A DNA stretch of 23,725 bases from Chara braunii (Eukaryota; Streptophyta; Charophyceae; Charales; Characeae): positions 1,135,783 to 1,159,507 of the forward strand of contig BFEA01000440.1 in the NCBI GenBank assembly GCA_003427395.1, written 5' to 3'. Under the pieces are notes generated by a model. It was given only the letters and a program-made list of their open reading frames with translations. It did not search any database and had not been told where the DNA came from. The translations under genes were made by a program, and so were the position numbers. Within the stretch, counting starts at the first letter, position 1. Every line of letters starts with the position of its first letter. Positions 1 to 9,185 of this stretch are shown here, in pieces.

Positions 1-2546
1 TATTTCGCTGATCATTCCGCTGGGTAGATTGTTGTCAGCATTGTAATTTTGCTATTCTAAGTGCTTGGGTGGGCTGCGATTCACCCCATGATATTTCGCT
101 GATCATTCCCAGGGTAGATTGTTGTTAGCATTGTCATTTTGTTGCTTTAAGTGTTTGGGTGGGCTGCTATTCACCCAATTATACTTCGGTGATCATTCCT
201 ACGGAGAGATTGTTGTTGGCATTGACATTTTGTTATTCTAAGTGTTTGGGTGGGTTGCGATTCACCCCATGATACTTCGCTGATCATTCCCCTGGGTAGA
301 TTGCTGTTGGCATTGTCATTTTGCTGTTCTAAGTGCTTGGGTGGACTGCGATTCACCCTATGATACTTCGCTGATAGTTCCCCTGGCTAGATTGTTGTTG
401 GAATTGTCATTTTGTTGTTCTAAGTGCTTGGGTGGGCTGCGACTCATCCCATGATATTTCGCTGATCATTCCCCTGGGTAGATTTCTGTTAGCGTTGTCA
501 TTTCGTTTTCTAAGTGCTTGGGTGGAAGGCTATTCACCCCATGATACATGGCTGATCATTCCCCTGGGTAGATTGTTGTTGGCATTGTCATTTTTTTGTT
601 CTAAGTGCTAAGGTGGGCTGCGATTCACCCCATGATATTTCGCTGATCATTCCCCTTGGTAGATTGTTGTTAGCATTCTCATTTTGTTGTTCTAAGTGCT
701 TGGGTGGGCTGCTATTCACCCCAGATACTTCGTTGATCATTCCCTTGGGTAGATTGTTGTTGGCATTGACATTTTGCTGTTCTAAGAATTTGGGTGGGCT
801 GCGATTCACCCCATGATACTTGGCTGATCATTCCCCTGGGTAGATTGCTATTGGCTTTGTCATTTTGTTGTTCTAAGTGCTTGGGTGGGCTGTGATTCAC
901 CCCTCGATACTTCGCTGATCATTCCCCTGGGTAGATTATTGTTGGGTTTTGTCATTTTGTTGTTCTAAGTACTTGGGTGGGCTGCGATTCATCCCATGAT
1001 ACTTCGCTGATAATTCTGCCGGGAAGTTTACTGTTAGCATTGTCTTTTTGCTGTTCTAAGTGTTTGGGTGTATGGCGGTGCAACCCGTTATACTTCCCTG
1101 TTCGTTCCCCTTGGTAGTCTGCTGCAAACTATATCTTTTTGCTTTTCTAAGTGTTTGGGTGGGCTCTGATTCACCCCATGATACTTCGCTGATCATTCCC
1201 GTAGGTAGATTGTTGTTGGCGTTGTCATTTTGCTGTTCTAAGTGCTTGGGTGAGCTTCGATTCACCCCACGATACTTCGCTGATCATTCCTCTGGGTAGA
1301 TTGTTGTTGGCATTATCATTTTGTTGTTCTGAGTGTTTGGGTGGGATGCGATTCATCCCCTGATACTTCGTTGATCATTCCCCCGGGTAGATTGATGTTG
1401 GCATTGTCTTTTTGTTGTTCTAAATGTTTGAGTTGACTGCTATTCACCCAATGATACTTCGCTGATCATTCCCCTGGGTTGATTGCGGTTGGCATTGTCA
1501 TTTTGTTGTTCTAAGTGTTTGGGTGGGCTGCGATTCACCCCATGATATTTCGCTGATCATTCTAAAGGGTAGATTACTGTTAGCATTGTCATTTTGTTGT
1601 TCTAAGTGCTTGGGTGGGCTTCGATTCACCCCATGATATTTCGCTTATCATTCCGCTGGGTAGATTGTTGTTAGCATTGTCATTTTGTTGTTCTAAGTGC
1701 TTGGGTGGGCTGCTATTCACCCTAAGATACTTCGCTGATCATTCCCCTGGGTAGATTGTTGTTGGCATTGACATTTTGTTATTCTTAGTGCTTGGGTGGG
1801 CTGCGATTCTTCCCATGATACTTCGCATATCATTTCCTGGGTAGATTATTGTTGGCGTTTTCATTTTGTTGTTCTAAGTGCTAGGGTGGGCTGCAATTCA
1901 CCGTATGATACTTCGGTGATCATTCCCCTGGGTAGATTGTTGTTGGCATTCTCATTTTGTTGTTCTAAGTGCTTGGGTGGGCTGCGATTCACCCCATGAT
2001 ATTTCGCTGATCATTCCCTTGGGTAAATTGTCGTTAGCATTGTGATTTTGCTGTTCTAAGTGCTGAGGTGGGCTGCTATTCACCCCATGATACTTCGCTA
2101 ATCATTCCCCTGGCTAGATTGTTGTTGGCATTGTCATTTTGATGTTCTAAGTGCTTGTGTGGGCTGCGATTCACCACATGATATTTCGCTGATCATTCCC
2201 CTGGGTAGATTGCTGTTAGCATTGTCATTTTACTGTTCAAAGTGTTTGGGTGGGCTGCTATTCACCCCATGATACTTTGCTGATCATTCCCGTGGGTAGA
2301 TTGCTGTTGGCATTGACATTTTGTTGTTCTAAGTGCTTGGGTGGGCTGCGATTCACCCCACGATACTTCGCTGATCATTCCCCTGGGTAGATTGTTGTTG
2401 GCGTTGTCATTTTGTTGTTCTAAATGTTTGGGTGGGCTGCGACTCACCCCATGATATTTCGCTGATCATTCCCCTGGGTAGATTGTTGTTAGCGCTGTCA
2501 TTTTGTTGTTCTAAGTGTTTGGGTGGGTTGCGATTCTTCCCATGAT
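1..2546. repeat. 91-bp satellite, about 28 tandem copies
   Basis: The motif GATCATTCC or a close variant recurs at 10, 101, 191, 282, 373, 464, 553, 645, 735, 826, 917, 1009 and onward to 2464, giving a mean period of about 91 bp. Each unit also holds CTAAGTGCTTGGGTGGGCTG and a CACCCC segment, and GGGTG with CACCC forms a short inverted repeat. Two subfamilies are visible. Type A has GATATTT with TTAGC, and type B has GATACTT with TTGGC. Copies 12 (near 1009) and 13 (near 1101) are divergent. The period is not a multiple of 3 and the open frames drift, so I read the array as non-coding. The left end lies outside the window. The array stops at about 2546, where the last unit breaks into unrelated sequence. 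A centromeric or heterochromatic location is possible but not shown. Confidence 0.97.
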
Positions 2547-3005
2547 AGGAACCGCCTCTCCCACCAGTTTTTGGCCTAGGGCGCTGGCTGACGCACCCAT
2601 AATTTTGAACGTGGGACCCGGTCTAACCACGGTTCCAGGCTCTAGCAAACCTCTTTGGATTGCATCCTCTGACTGCGGTAGGGTTTCAGCTGACCCCTTT
2701 TGACTTCACAGGGAAGACTCCCAGAGTCTTAGCCTTAGTCAACTACGGAATTCGACTCTCGCGTCAGGGACCTGCTGACCCCACCAGATTGCAACCTACT
2801 GCGCCAAGGCTCTGGCTAGCCACGACAATCAATGCATCTTTGGGTTAGTGAAGAAAATCCCAGGCACAGACACTCAATATACATCTCATACCCACAGTCA
2901 GACAGTCCATGCTTCAGATAACAGAACAGACATTTCTCAAAAGACGTCCCTTCGATTTCAAGAGGCACTAAACAGCAACAAAGGACAGCCGACAATGTAC
3001 GTCCT
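2547..3005. other. No recognisable gene; flank between satellite and duplications
   Basis: This stretch is more GC-rich than the satellite to its left. Two short open frames run on the plus strand (about 62 codons each), but they show no motif I recognise and overlap each other. It could be non-coding or LTR remnant of the retroelement to the right. I see no LTR ends, primer binding site or polypurine tract. Confidence 0.3.
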
Positions 3006-3160
3006 AGAGACCTCCTGTTAGCCTCGGGGAATACAAAGTGCTGATCTCAGAGAGGTCCATTCCCTCATCTGAGAATACTCCCAAGAGACCTCCTGTCAGC
3101 CTCGAAGAAGTATTGAGATACTGATCCCAGAGAGGTCCCTTCCCTCATCTGAGACAGAAG
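3006..3160. repeat. Imperfect tandem duplication, period about 78-80 bp
   Basis: The first copy starts at 3006 with AGAGACCTCCTGTTAGCCTC and the second at 3084 with AGAGACCTCCTGTCAGCCTC. Both copies go on through CTGATC(T/C)CAGAGAGGTCC, at 3041 and 3121, and CCCTCATCTGAGA. Divergence is moderate, so the duplication is not recent. Duplicated blocks of this kind are common in LTR or untranslated regions of retroelements, but nothing here proves that origin. Confidence 0.85.
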
Positions 3161-3342
3161 ATAGGCAACTTAGTCAAGAAACACGAAGTCCCCATGCCGA
3201 CAACTCTCGGGTCAAGCAAGACTGAACTTCTTTATGCCTATCTTCTTGATAGCTCTCTTGGACAGGCAGCTTAGTCAGAAGACACGGACTCCCTCTACTG
3301 AAAACTCTCTAGCGAGGTAGCGTTGAACTCTCTTTATGCCCA
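3161..3342. repeat. Imperfect tandem duplication, period about 101 bp
   Basis: The first copy has AGGCAACTTAGTCA at 3163 and the second has AGGCAGCTTAGTCA at 3264. Each is followed by an ACACG(A/G)A segment, an AACTCTC segment and TTTATGCC (3231 and 3333). It directly follows the preceding 78-80 bp duplication, so two different blocks were duplicated side by side. No coding function is apparent. Confidence 0.8.
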
Positions 3343-3708
3343 TCAAATTTTATTTTCATCATGAGATAAAAACTGGTTACTCTTTTGATGTTCCACAGCC
3401 ACGAGTTCTCTGAACTTAATATCATTGCAACTGCATTTTACAATTACTCCCCACTCAGGGATCTAATGCTCGTGGACCGACTGCGGCTCAACATTAATGA
3501 CACTTTGATCTCATTGATTTCGTCGCTTATAAAGAATAATAAAATCAGTTCAGATGTAGAAACGAATACAGATCATCTGAAAGGTCTCGCTTGAGTCCTT
3601 TGTGACAGAATCTGTCATGCTGAAAATTAACATACTGGCTTGACAATTCAAGAATAGTCAAAATTTTGTTGAGTCTTTGTTGTACCTCTCTGCCTCTTCA
3701 TACTTTTC
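3343..3708. other. AT-rich stretch without a recognisable gene
   Basis: A 69-codon open frame runs on the plus strand at 3385-3594, but its product matches nothing I recognise. The minus strand, which would be expected to carry reverse transcriptase if the retroelement continued, is full of stops and shows no RT motif. The pol gene therefore seems to be lost or truncated here. Confidence 0.3.
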
Positions 3709-4140
3709 TCAATTATCTGAAGTAACTTTTTTACTGGATGGTTGATTCTTCATTTCTTTCTTTGAGGTCGTTGTAGGGAGCAAGTCAGGGTCTCTGAAGA
3801 TAAACTTACGAAGTCTTGACCCTGAACTTATCTTCTCAACAGACTCTTCCCTTCTGATTGAGTTAGCTGACACTCTATGCTTGTGATGATGAGAGGTGCA
3901 GACCATAAAGGTCTGTTCCTGTGCAGTCTTCGGATCCTATAAGCCAATCCAAGACGACCCTTCATGACTAAAGAACTGAACAACTTCCATTATGTGTAAG
4001 AACGAAGTGCCCAGAATACAATCATGATCTAAATCTGGTACTACGAATCCCAGTAGCTCGACTGACATCATTCAAATCCTGGTAGGCATGTTGTCAATAA
4101 ACCCCGTCACAAAGAGTTCTCCAACAATATTACTTAGAAC
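3709..4140 (-). pseudogene. C-terminal part of retroelement aspartic protease and beyond, broken
   Basis: Read leftward from 4140, the frame gives a segment with GELFVTGFIDNMP, then a stop, then VVPDLDHDCILGTSFL. The D-C-I-L-G-x-x-F-L pattern is the typical C-terminal flap partner region of retroelement aspartic proteases (the hydrophobic-hydrophobic-Gly element). After it comes another stop, and a second frame continues from 3906 as a Lys/Ser-rich sequence of 65 residues. The first part of this protease lies on the other side of the 300-bp palindrome at 4143-4442. The two halves are not in the same frame unless about 302 bp, not 300, is taken out, so small indels have also occurred. This is dead coding sequence. 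Confidence 0.6.
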
Positions 4141-4142
4141 AA

Positions 4143-4442
4143 CCATTTCGTCAAAACGGACATATTATATTTTTTGAATCAAATCAAAACTGACTTTTTT
4201 TGCCAAAATCCGGTCGGAATTTTTTGCTCCTGGGGGTCCGGCGTTCCCAAAACGCCGGACCCCCCTGGTCTATGGTTGAGACCAGATACTTTTTTTTTTT
4301 TTTTTTTTTTTTTTGTATCTGGTCTCAACCATAGACCAGGGGGGTCCGGCGTTAGGAGCAAAAAATTCCGACCGGATTTTGGCAAAAAAAGTCAGTTTTG
4401 ATTTCGTTCAAAAAATATATTATGTCCGTTTTGACGAAATGG
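4143..4442. mobile_element. 300-bp foldback (near-perfect palindrome) element with T25 centre
   Basis: The left arm begins CCATTTCGTCAAAACGGACA and the right arm ends with its reverse complement. The arms match over roughly 125 bases with only a few differences (for example TATTATATT against TAATATATT). The centre is a run of 25 T (4290-4314) flanked by ACCAGATAC and GTATCTGGT. The left arm carries an extra GC-rich inverted repeat, GGGGGTCCGGCGTT with AACGCCGGACCCCC, that the right arm has only once, so a small hairpin is nested within the large one. It is inserted in the protease frame of the retroelement. I see no clear target-site duplication. A foldback/MITE-like DNA element is the likeliest explanation. 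A hairpin-capped rearrangement product is possible. Confidence 0.85.
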
Positions 4443-5024
4443 CTGTTTTAGTACTTGTTTTGAACACCTATCAATGGTCAGGTTGCAGACTCTCATTGTC
4501 GTCTGAGAGATAAGTATCATTTTCGCCTCATAGTCCACTAAGGCTCGGATTTTCACTTTATTAATGTAGATAGTTAAATACTCACAACCCATAGTCGCGA
4601 ATTTCAATTTATATCCTGGTAAGGTTCTATTAACTTGACTGGGGAAAAATGATCCCAGGTAATTAACTTTCATTCTTTTCTTTTCAATTAGTTTCTTCAG
4701 TTCCTCTCTCAACTTGGGTGTTAGTGTCATTGCCTCCTTGAAAGACAAAGTCACTTCTGTTTTTTCTAACATCTTAGTAATTACATTTGTAGTTACAATT
4801 TTATCCTCCAGCTCACTCTTGAGAATGAATTTTCTCTTCTTCCCTTGCTCATTCTTTTTAGATAGAGGTTCTGGTTTTTTATCATCAAGAATGTCAATTA
4901 GAGCCTCTTCGACCTTTCTTCTCTTCTTTTCCTCTATCATTTGTGGAGTGAAGCCTGCTTGAAGATTCCTCACTTCTCCAATCACTGCACTGGGTTCCAT
5001 AATGAGTTTCAGTGGTAGATCACG
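4443..5024 (-). pseudogene. Retroelement linker and N-terminal half of aspartic protease
   Basis: The open frame runs from just after the TAG at 5027-5025 down into the palindrome, where it is cut off. The first 110 or so residues are charged, with Lys/Glu-rich stretches. Then comes a protease-like segment with INKVKIRALVDYEAKMILIS. It aligns with the family's hydrophobic-Asp active-site strand, but the usual Asp-Ser/Thr-Gly triad reads Asp-Tyr-Glu (Asp codon at 4535-4533), so catalysis is very unlikely. The frame is the same as gag upstream, which fits a former gag-pol polyprotein without a frameshift. The protease continues beyond the palindrome at about 4140. Confidence 0.7.
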
Positions 5025-5774
5025 CTAAAAAAACATCATGTTGACCAAACTGGCGCACTCGCTAGGTGAAAACGTTACTAACTTAGAAGAAATCTGAGAA
5101 GTAGAACTCTCTCCTAACAAAGACTCGCCTGAAGATGCCTCACAAGACGTGTCTTCCATTAAGTTTAGAGACTGTATTGGAAAATCAATCAATAAGAAGA
5201 GGTCGTCGGTTTTCTGCACAAGATCCTCAGGTAAATCACCAATTAGGATGTGGACATTCACATTGGTTTTTCTCTTCTTTTTTTTCTTCATCCTCTCTTC
5301 ATGTTTAAGGGCAAGAAGTTTCATACCTCCTGCATGTCTGGGATCCAGTTTGTTCCATGCACTGTCACAAGCATGACCCATTGCATCCTTCTTTGTTACC
5401 CCACTCTTCACATCCTCTTCCACATGCTTACAAGAGGTGGTAGTGTGACCTCCTTCCCCACAATAATAGCAAACAAATTTTTTTCTTGGTCGCTCGTCGT
5501 ACTTCTTTCTCTCTCTGTTCCCCTTTGCACCATTTCCTCCATTCTTTCTGGATCTGAAAAAACCTCCTCTTTTACCATAGTCATCATCATCATCATCATC
5601 TTCATCATCTTCACTTTCTGCCTTTTTCTTTCCTTTCCCGTCTGCAGCATGATTGGCTGGCATGTAATTAACCATAACCCGTTGAATAATGTTTTCAGCA
5701 CTCAGATTATTCTCTCTATTCATGCCATTTTCGGTCTCCCGGTCTTTGGCCAATGTGCTGATCTGATCCAATGA
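5025..5774 (-). pseudogene. Retroelement gag C-terminal part with CCHC zinc knuckle
   Basis: This is about 249 residues, ending at TAG 5027-5025. Counting from the Leu codon at 5771, an Asp/Glu run lies at residues 53-64, a basic Gly/Lys/Arg-rich tract at 67-98 and a CCHC box at 101-114, with Cys101, Cys104, His109 and Cys114 in exact CX2CX4HX4C spacing. In retroelement Gag proteins this box binds the element's RNA for packaging. After it comes a Lys-rich stretch and a Ser-rich tail. There is no ATG at the start, and an in-frame TGA at 5777-5775 shows that the segment is simply a continuation of gag. The neighbours on both sides are in the same frame. Confidence 0.8.
5581..5612. repeat. (CAT)n trinucleotide tract inside gag
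   Basis: Six to seven clean TCA repeats followed by interrupted ones. On the minus strand the tract encodes the Asp/Glu run just before the zinc knuckle, so its length is likely to vary between copies of the element. Confidence 0.85.
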
Positions 5775-5825
5775 TCATTTCTTGTGAGAAATCGTAGGTA
5801 GAGTTCTTATTGCAACCATTTCATC

Positions 5826-6440
5826 TCATCTGAGAAGGTAGTGTTGAGCTTGATTAAGAACAGTCTGTCTTTTATTGTCTGTGAAGTTAGTCAAAAAAAT
5901 ATGGCACCTCCGAGCTTCATCTAGACATGAATTTTTTCTGGTTGTTCTGATAAATGTCTGGAGAAAAACATTGAAAGTATCGTACTTAGCTCTTCTGATG
6001 TTGAGGAGATCCTTGGTAGTTGTTGAAAAAAAAAAATTCTCAAATTCTTTTTTCATTCTTTGTTTAACCTCTTCCCTGGTAGTGACCCCTTCCATCAATT
6101 TTTGAACAGCCAACCTCGAGTCAGTGTCACAATAAGATAGAAGGTGTTTAAGCCGTTGTTTATCGGCCCAACCATAACTGCGACTGAATAGCTCACATTC
6201 ATCCAAGAAATCATTTACTTGAGGTCCTCTGAAGCATGGAATCCTCTCATCTGGCCTCTTTGCTCTTGCGATATCTGACCCTCCTTTTATTGTATCTACT
6301 TTCTCGACCGGTTCTCGTATAACTCCTACTAGAGCCTCTTCATTAATTCCTTCAGAAGAGCTTGGTCTCCCTCGTCCTGCCATTTTGACCATAAACTTTC
6401 CCCGAGACTCTCTTATCTCTCTTCGTGTCGCTTCTGTCAT
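5826..6440 (-). pseudogene. Retroelement gag, capsid-like part
   Basis: A 204-residue open segment that begins at ATG 6440-6438 and ends at TGA 5828-5826. After a basic, Ser-rich start (GRGRPSSSEG) it has a typical retrotransposon Gag pattern: IPCFRGPQVNDFLDECELFS followed by GWADKQRLKHLLSYC and then a VTTREEVKQRMKKEFENF segment. This resembles the F-x-G-x-x-V-x-x-F-L-x-x-E helix layout of Ty3/Gypsy Gag capsid domains. The stop interrupts a frame that goes on through the zinc knuckle. A second TGA lies at 5777-5775. The function, when intact, would be particle assembly in the cytoplasm. The call on family is by pattern, not by search. Confidence 0.7.
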
Positions 6441-6455
6441 TCCCTTTCTTATTTC

Positions 6456-6644
6456 TCAATCTCTTACTCTTTTTGCAAGAGATACAGGTTCGTTTCTCTC
6501 TTCCCTTGTTTGCTCTACCGCTTGAGAGTTATGTACATAGACAGTGTATGCAATAATAGACTGAGTGGTGATTAGAGGCAACACAATTCTTCTCAGTCTT
6601 CCAATATAATCCTCAACCAATTCTCTTTCATCATCCCTACTCAA
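6456..6644 (-). pseudogene. In-frame upstream extension of gag
   Basis: A 62-residue open segment in the same frame as gag, separated from it by one stop (6458-6456) and a few codons. It is rich in Arg and Glu (MSRDDERELVEDYIGRL). It may be the original N terminus of Gag or part of a preceding leader protein. No motif is recognised. Confidence 0.4.
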
Positions 6645-6725
6645 TCTTCTGTTATACCATTTTACGGTACCCCGAATTATAAATTATTGTGTCAGGTTTA
6701 TAATCTCATAGTCAAATTGCATTGC

Positions 6726-7016
6726 TTACGAACCGCTGCTGATTCTTATGGCAAGAGAGACTCGTTCTCTAGAAGAGTGATATGATATTCTCTCAGTAAT
6801 TCTCACTTTCACCACCTTCAGTAAGTAGCTGATCTTAGTCTGGTCAGTGACGGCTCTCAGAGCAGAATCTCTCATCCGATCAAATAAATGTTGCAAAAAC
6901 TCAAGTTCATGTAAAGTAGAGAGGCTTCTGTCTGAGATCCGAAGAGTCTCTTCTGTCTTAACAACTCTGCCTTCCAATACAACCCCGAATATTAGTTGCT
7001 CAACCATACCAGGCAT
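6726..7016 (-). pseudogene. Unknown open segment upstream of gag
   Basis: A 96-residue segment, again in the gag frame, with a charged helical character (DRSLSTLHELEFLQHLFDRM). I do not recognise it. Its frame identity with the gag pieces suggests it was once part of the same long ORF, or at least that few indels separate them. Confidence 0.35.
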
Positions 7017-7099
7017 TATCGACCAGCATGAACAGTATCAGGAGAGGTAGATCTCAGGATGAATACAGTCAGAGACCTCGAACTGGTGTTCAAAAGTAT

Positions 7100-7786
7100 T
7101 TAGAAGTAGGGCTTTATCATCACTGTGGAGTTACTCTCCCTTGTATTACCTACTATGGCAATGACTTTCAGAAGGGGCATCCAGTCTCTCCTGTCATCAA
7201 AACCATCAGTAGTTAAAAAGCTAGGGAGTCTCTCAAATTGCCTTATTCCTTCTCCCCAAGTTACTTTCCTCTGTAATTTTTTCAGCCACTCTTTTGTCCT
7301 TATAAGACTGATATAAGCCCCTAACTGGTATTTTATATAATCAGCTTCCTTCTCTAGGCATACCGGAGCGTAAATCCTTACGTCCAGGCTGCTCGTATTC
7401 AGGAACTTGACTGCTGGAATATGAAATATTATTCGTCCTCTTACACAAGTCTCGTACCTCATAATTACAAAGGGATTATTAAATCCAATTACTTCATAAA
7501 ATCTATACCTCTCACAGAAGTTATTCTTGCTGCTGAGAGTATTCTTCGTGAGCCCTCCTCACCTTCCATACAAAATTTATCATGACTGGCCGATTATTCC
7601 TTGAGAACATAAGCTCTTCAACAGGTAAGGACGCATATCATTAACATCTCCTTCCAAGAAGTGAGTCAGCACTACACAAATGGTCGAACTGCCAGAGTGG
7701 TACACCCAACAATGCCTATACTGATAGAGGAATACCCCTTTAAAAGTAAATTTTGAGAGTTCTTTCAGTGAGTCATCATTTAGCAT
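7100..7786 (-). pseudogene. Unknown leader ORF, copy 1 (upstream of gag)
   Basis: Two open segments in one frame, 7786-7580 (68 residues, true ATG) and 7462-7100 (120 residues), separated by stops. The first contains FLYQYRHCWVYHSGSSTICVVLTHF followed by NDMRPYLLK. This aligns by eye with FQYQYLSAVCFRREDLSVF, VVLTSF and DLRSYVKK of the longer ORF at 12704-13444. The second part has weaker similarity to the C-terminal half of that ORF. No domain is recognised. The position directly upstream of gag, on the same strand, suggests an extra ORF belonging to this retroelement family. Confidence 0.45.
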
Positions 7787-8044
7787 TCTTAATAGAATCT
7801 CTCACCTTCTAACTCGTTCTCTTCTTTCTGAGTTCTTCAAGAACATCAAGGGCTCATAAGGCATACTTGTGATCAAGCCTGACCCTCTCCAATAAGTAAT
7901 GTCAGTCTCCACCTCCGGCCCAGTATGGTACCTCACACATGCAGAGATGAGACCCAGTTAACAACTGAAAACTTCCAATAAAATAATGACTCACTAAAGA
8001 TGTCAGAGTCAATATGAAAATTCAGATATAGTTAACAGTTCTCA

Positions 8045-8097
8045 TGACCTAATCAAAGGCTCAAAGTGGTTACTGACCTAATCAAAGGCTCAAAGTG
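8045..8097. repeat. 24-bp direct repeat, two copies 29 bp apart
   Basis: TGACCTAATCAAAGGCTCAAAGTG starts at 8045 and again at 8074 without a mismatch, separated by five bases. This is a small local duplication of no evident function. It lies at the edge of the block that resembles the 13.3-kb region. Confidence 0.9.
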
Positions 8098-8099
8098 CA

Positions 8100-8235
8100 C
8101 CGGTACATTTATACCGAAAGGCATCTTTGGATGCTATCTGGTTGAGGTTAATCGGAATTGATCCACTGACTGGAAATGATTGTACTGCACTCATGTGATG
8201 CATCGGATGCTGGAACTGATCCTTATGTCTTTTGG
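8100..8235 (-). pseudogene. Unknown leader ORF, copy 2 (N-terminal fragment)
   Basis: On the minus strand this reads a segment with HMSAVQSF and then NLNQIASKDAFRYK. It matches HMSTVQPS and NLNQIALKDAFQYQ of the 12704-13444 ORF almost residue for residue, then diverges and stops. At the DNA level, 8110-8230 resembles 13265-13390. It is a truncated copy of the same repeat family. Confidence 0.65.
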
Positions 8236-8640
8236 TAATGATTGATTGAAAGTTGATACTAATCTTTGGTGAAGGAATGAATGACTGGATGCTAAAACTG
8301 ATGTGTCTTTCGGTAGATGTTCAGTCTGAGTGATGTTGATTCTTGTGTCGGACGACAACAACCAAGTGCTAGCTCAGTGCAGACTAGGATTTGAGTGTTG
8401 CGAAGATGGCGGATTACCGCCTTGTAGGCCGAAGCTGCAGACTGCTGATTGACAGCAGATTGAATGCCGATTGATCTTGGTTAAAACTTTCGGATGATCT
8501 GAATGTCTGATCCGTACTTGTGTGCAAGCATAAATGTTAGGACCAATTTCGGTGTCTTCTGTTGAGAGCACTGCCGGTGTGATAGCACAAGACCGAATTG
8601 TTCCACTGATGGTACAACACTGAGTGAGGAGATGCACGCA
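8236..8640 (-). repeat. Flank of leader-ORF family, copy 2
   Basis: Continues the copy 2 fragment on its upstream (minus-strand) side. A segment at about 8360-8395, with AACCAAGTG and CAGTGCAGACT, corresponds to AACCAAGTG and CAGTTCAGACT at 9380-9410. I treat it as the 5' flank or possible LTR/leader of the same dispersed family. No protein motif is seen in the 87-codon open frame at 8637-8374. Confidence 0.4.
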
Positions 8641-9048
8641 ACCGATCGTTGCTTACTGACGGGTGTGCTTGAGGAGAGGGTCTGAGCACTCCTACACTTT
8701 TTCAGACTTCATCCTGGTCTGTTCAATCATCTCTAGGGATGAGTAAGTACTGTGCAATTTTTCATCAGACCCATAGAAATAAATTACATATTCAATATAC
8801 TTTTCCCCTTTTACCATCTGAGTCGCATGTCCGCCTTGAGTTCTCATATGTAATTCCATATCACGATACGCTTCTTTCTCTCATCCTTCTTTCTTGTCCC
8901 TATTTAATCTACTCTTTACAACCAAAATCTCTCATTCTTTCATGATTCTTCTCACGTCCGGATCAGACAGTATGTTGAGCATTCAGGATGGATGGTCACT
9001 CTCAGTCCTGGAGCAGTTGACACTAGCTAGGAATCCTAGGATATTCAA
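8641..9048. other. No gene recognised
   Basis: Mostly AT-rich sequence with a pyrimidine-rich stretch at about 8800-8945. One 68-codon plus-strand frame has no recognisable motif. Confidence 0.3.
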
Positions 9049-9184
9049 TGATTATTGAAAGTTTTCGAGTGGGTCATGTACCACCACTTGTCAAGGCTGA
9101 TGTGAGGCTTCATTGGCAAAATGACAGGTTATCAATTGTTAATTGAAACTGAGTGTTGCCCGGACTGGTAACTTTCAATAATCA
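9049..9184. repeat. 15-bp perfect inverted repeat
   Basis: TGATTATTGAAAGTT at 9049-9063 is the exact reverse complement of AACTTTCAATAATCA at 9170-9184, with 106 bases between. It borders the 9186-9600 family block, so it may mark a terminus of an inserted fragment. No target-site duplication was identified. Confidence 0.75.
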
Positions 9185-9185
9185 G

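Larger units (their letters stand above)
3709..7786 (-). mobile_element. Decayed Ty3/Gypsy-like LTR retrotransposon body (leader ORF, gag, protease)
   Basis: Minus-strand open segments starting at 6644, 6440, 5771 and 5000 all lie in the same reading frame, so they are pieces of one former gag-pol frame broken by stops. In order they give a gag capsid-like region, an acidic and a basic tract, a CX2CX4HX4C zinc knuckle and a retroviral-type aspartic protease. Upstream (7786-7100) is an unknown ORF that also occurs elsewhere in the window. Reverse transcriptase, RNase H, integrase and clear LTRs are not visible, so this is a partial, non-autonomous remnant. The Gypsy-like assignment rests on the gag-zinc knuckle-protease order and the character of the protease. 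A Copia-type or other gag cannot be fully excluded without the polymerase. Confidence 0.75.

Noticed and set aside
171-2447. Several open frames of 60-79 codons inside the satellite, in both strands
   Set aside because: They repeat the same peptide in shifting frames because the unit is 91 bp, which is not a multiple of 3. There is no independent coding signal.
4290-4314. T25 run as the poly(A) tail of a retroposed sequence
   Set aside because: It lies exactly at the centre of a symmetrical palindrome with matching flanks, so it is the loop of the foldback element.
4174-4401. Facing open frames within the 300-bp palindrome
   Set aside because: They are mirror images of each other produced by the inverted arms, and the centre translates as a homopolymer.
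5149-6105. Plus-strand open frames opposite gag
   Set aside because: The minus strand carries recognisable Gag and zinc-knuckle motifs. The plus-strand products are hydrophobic low-complexity shadows.
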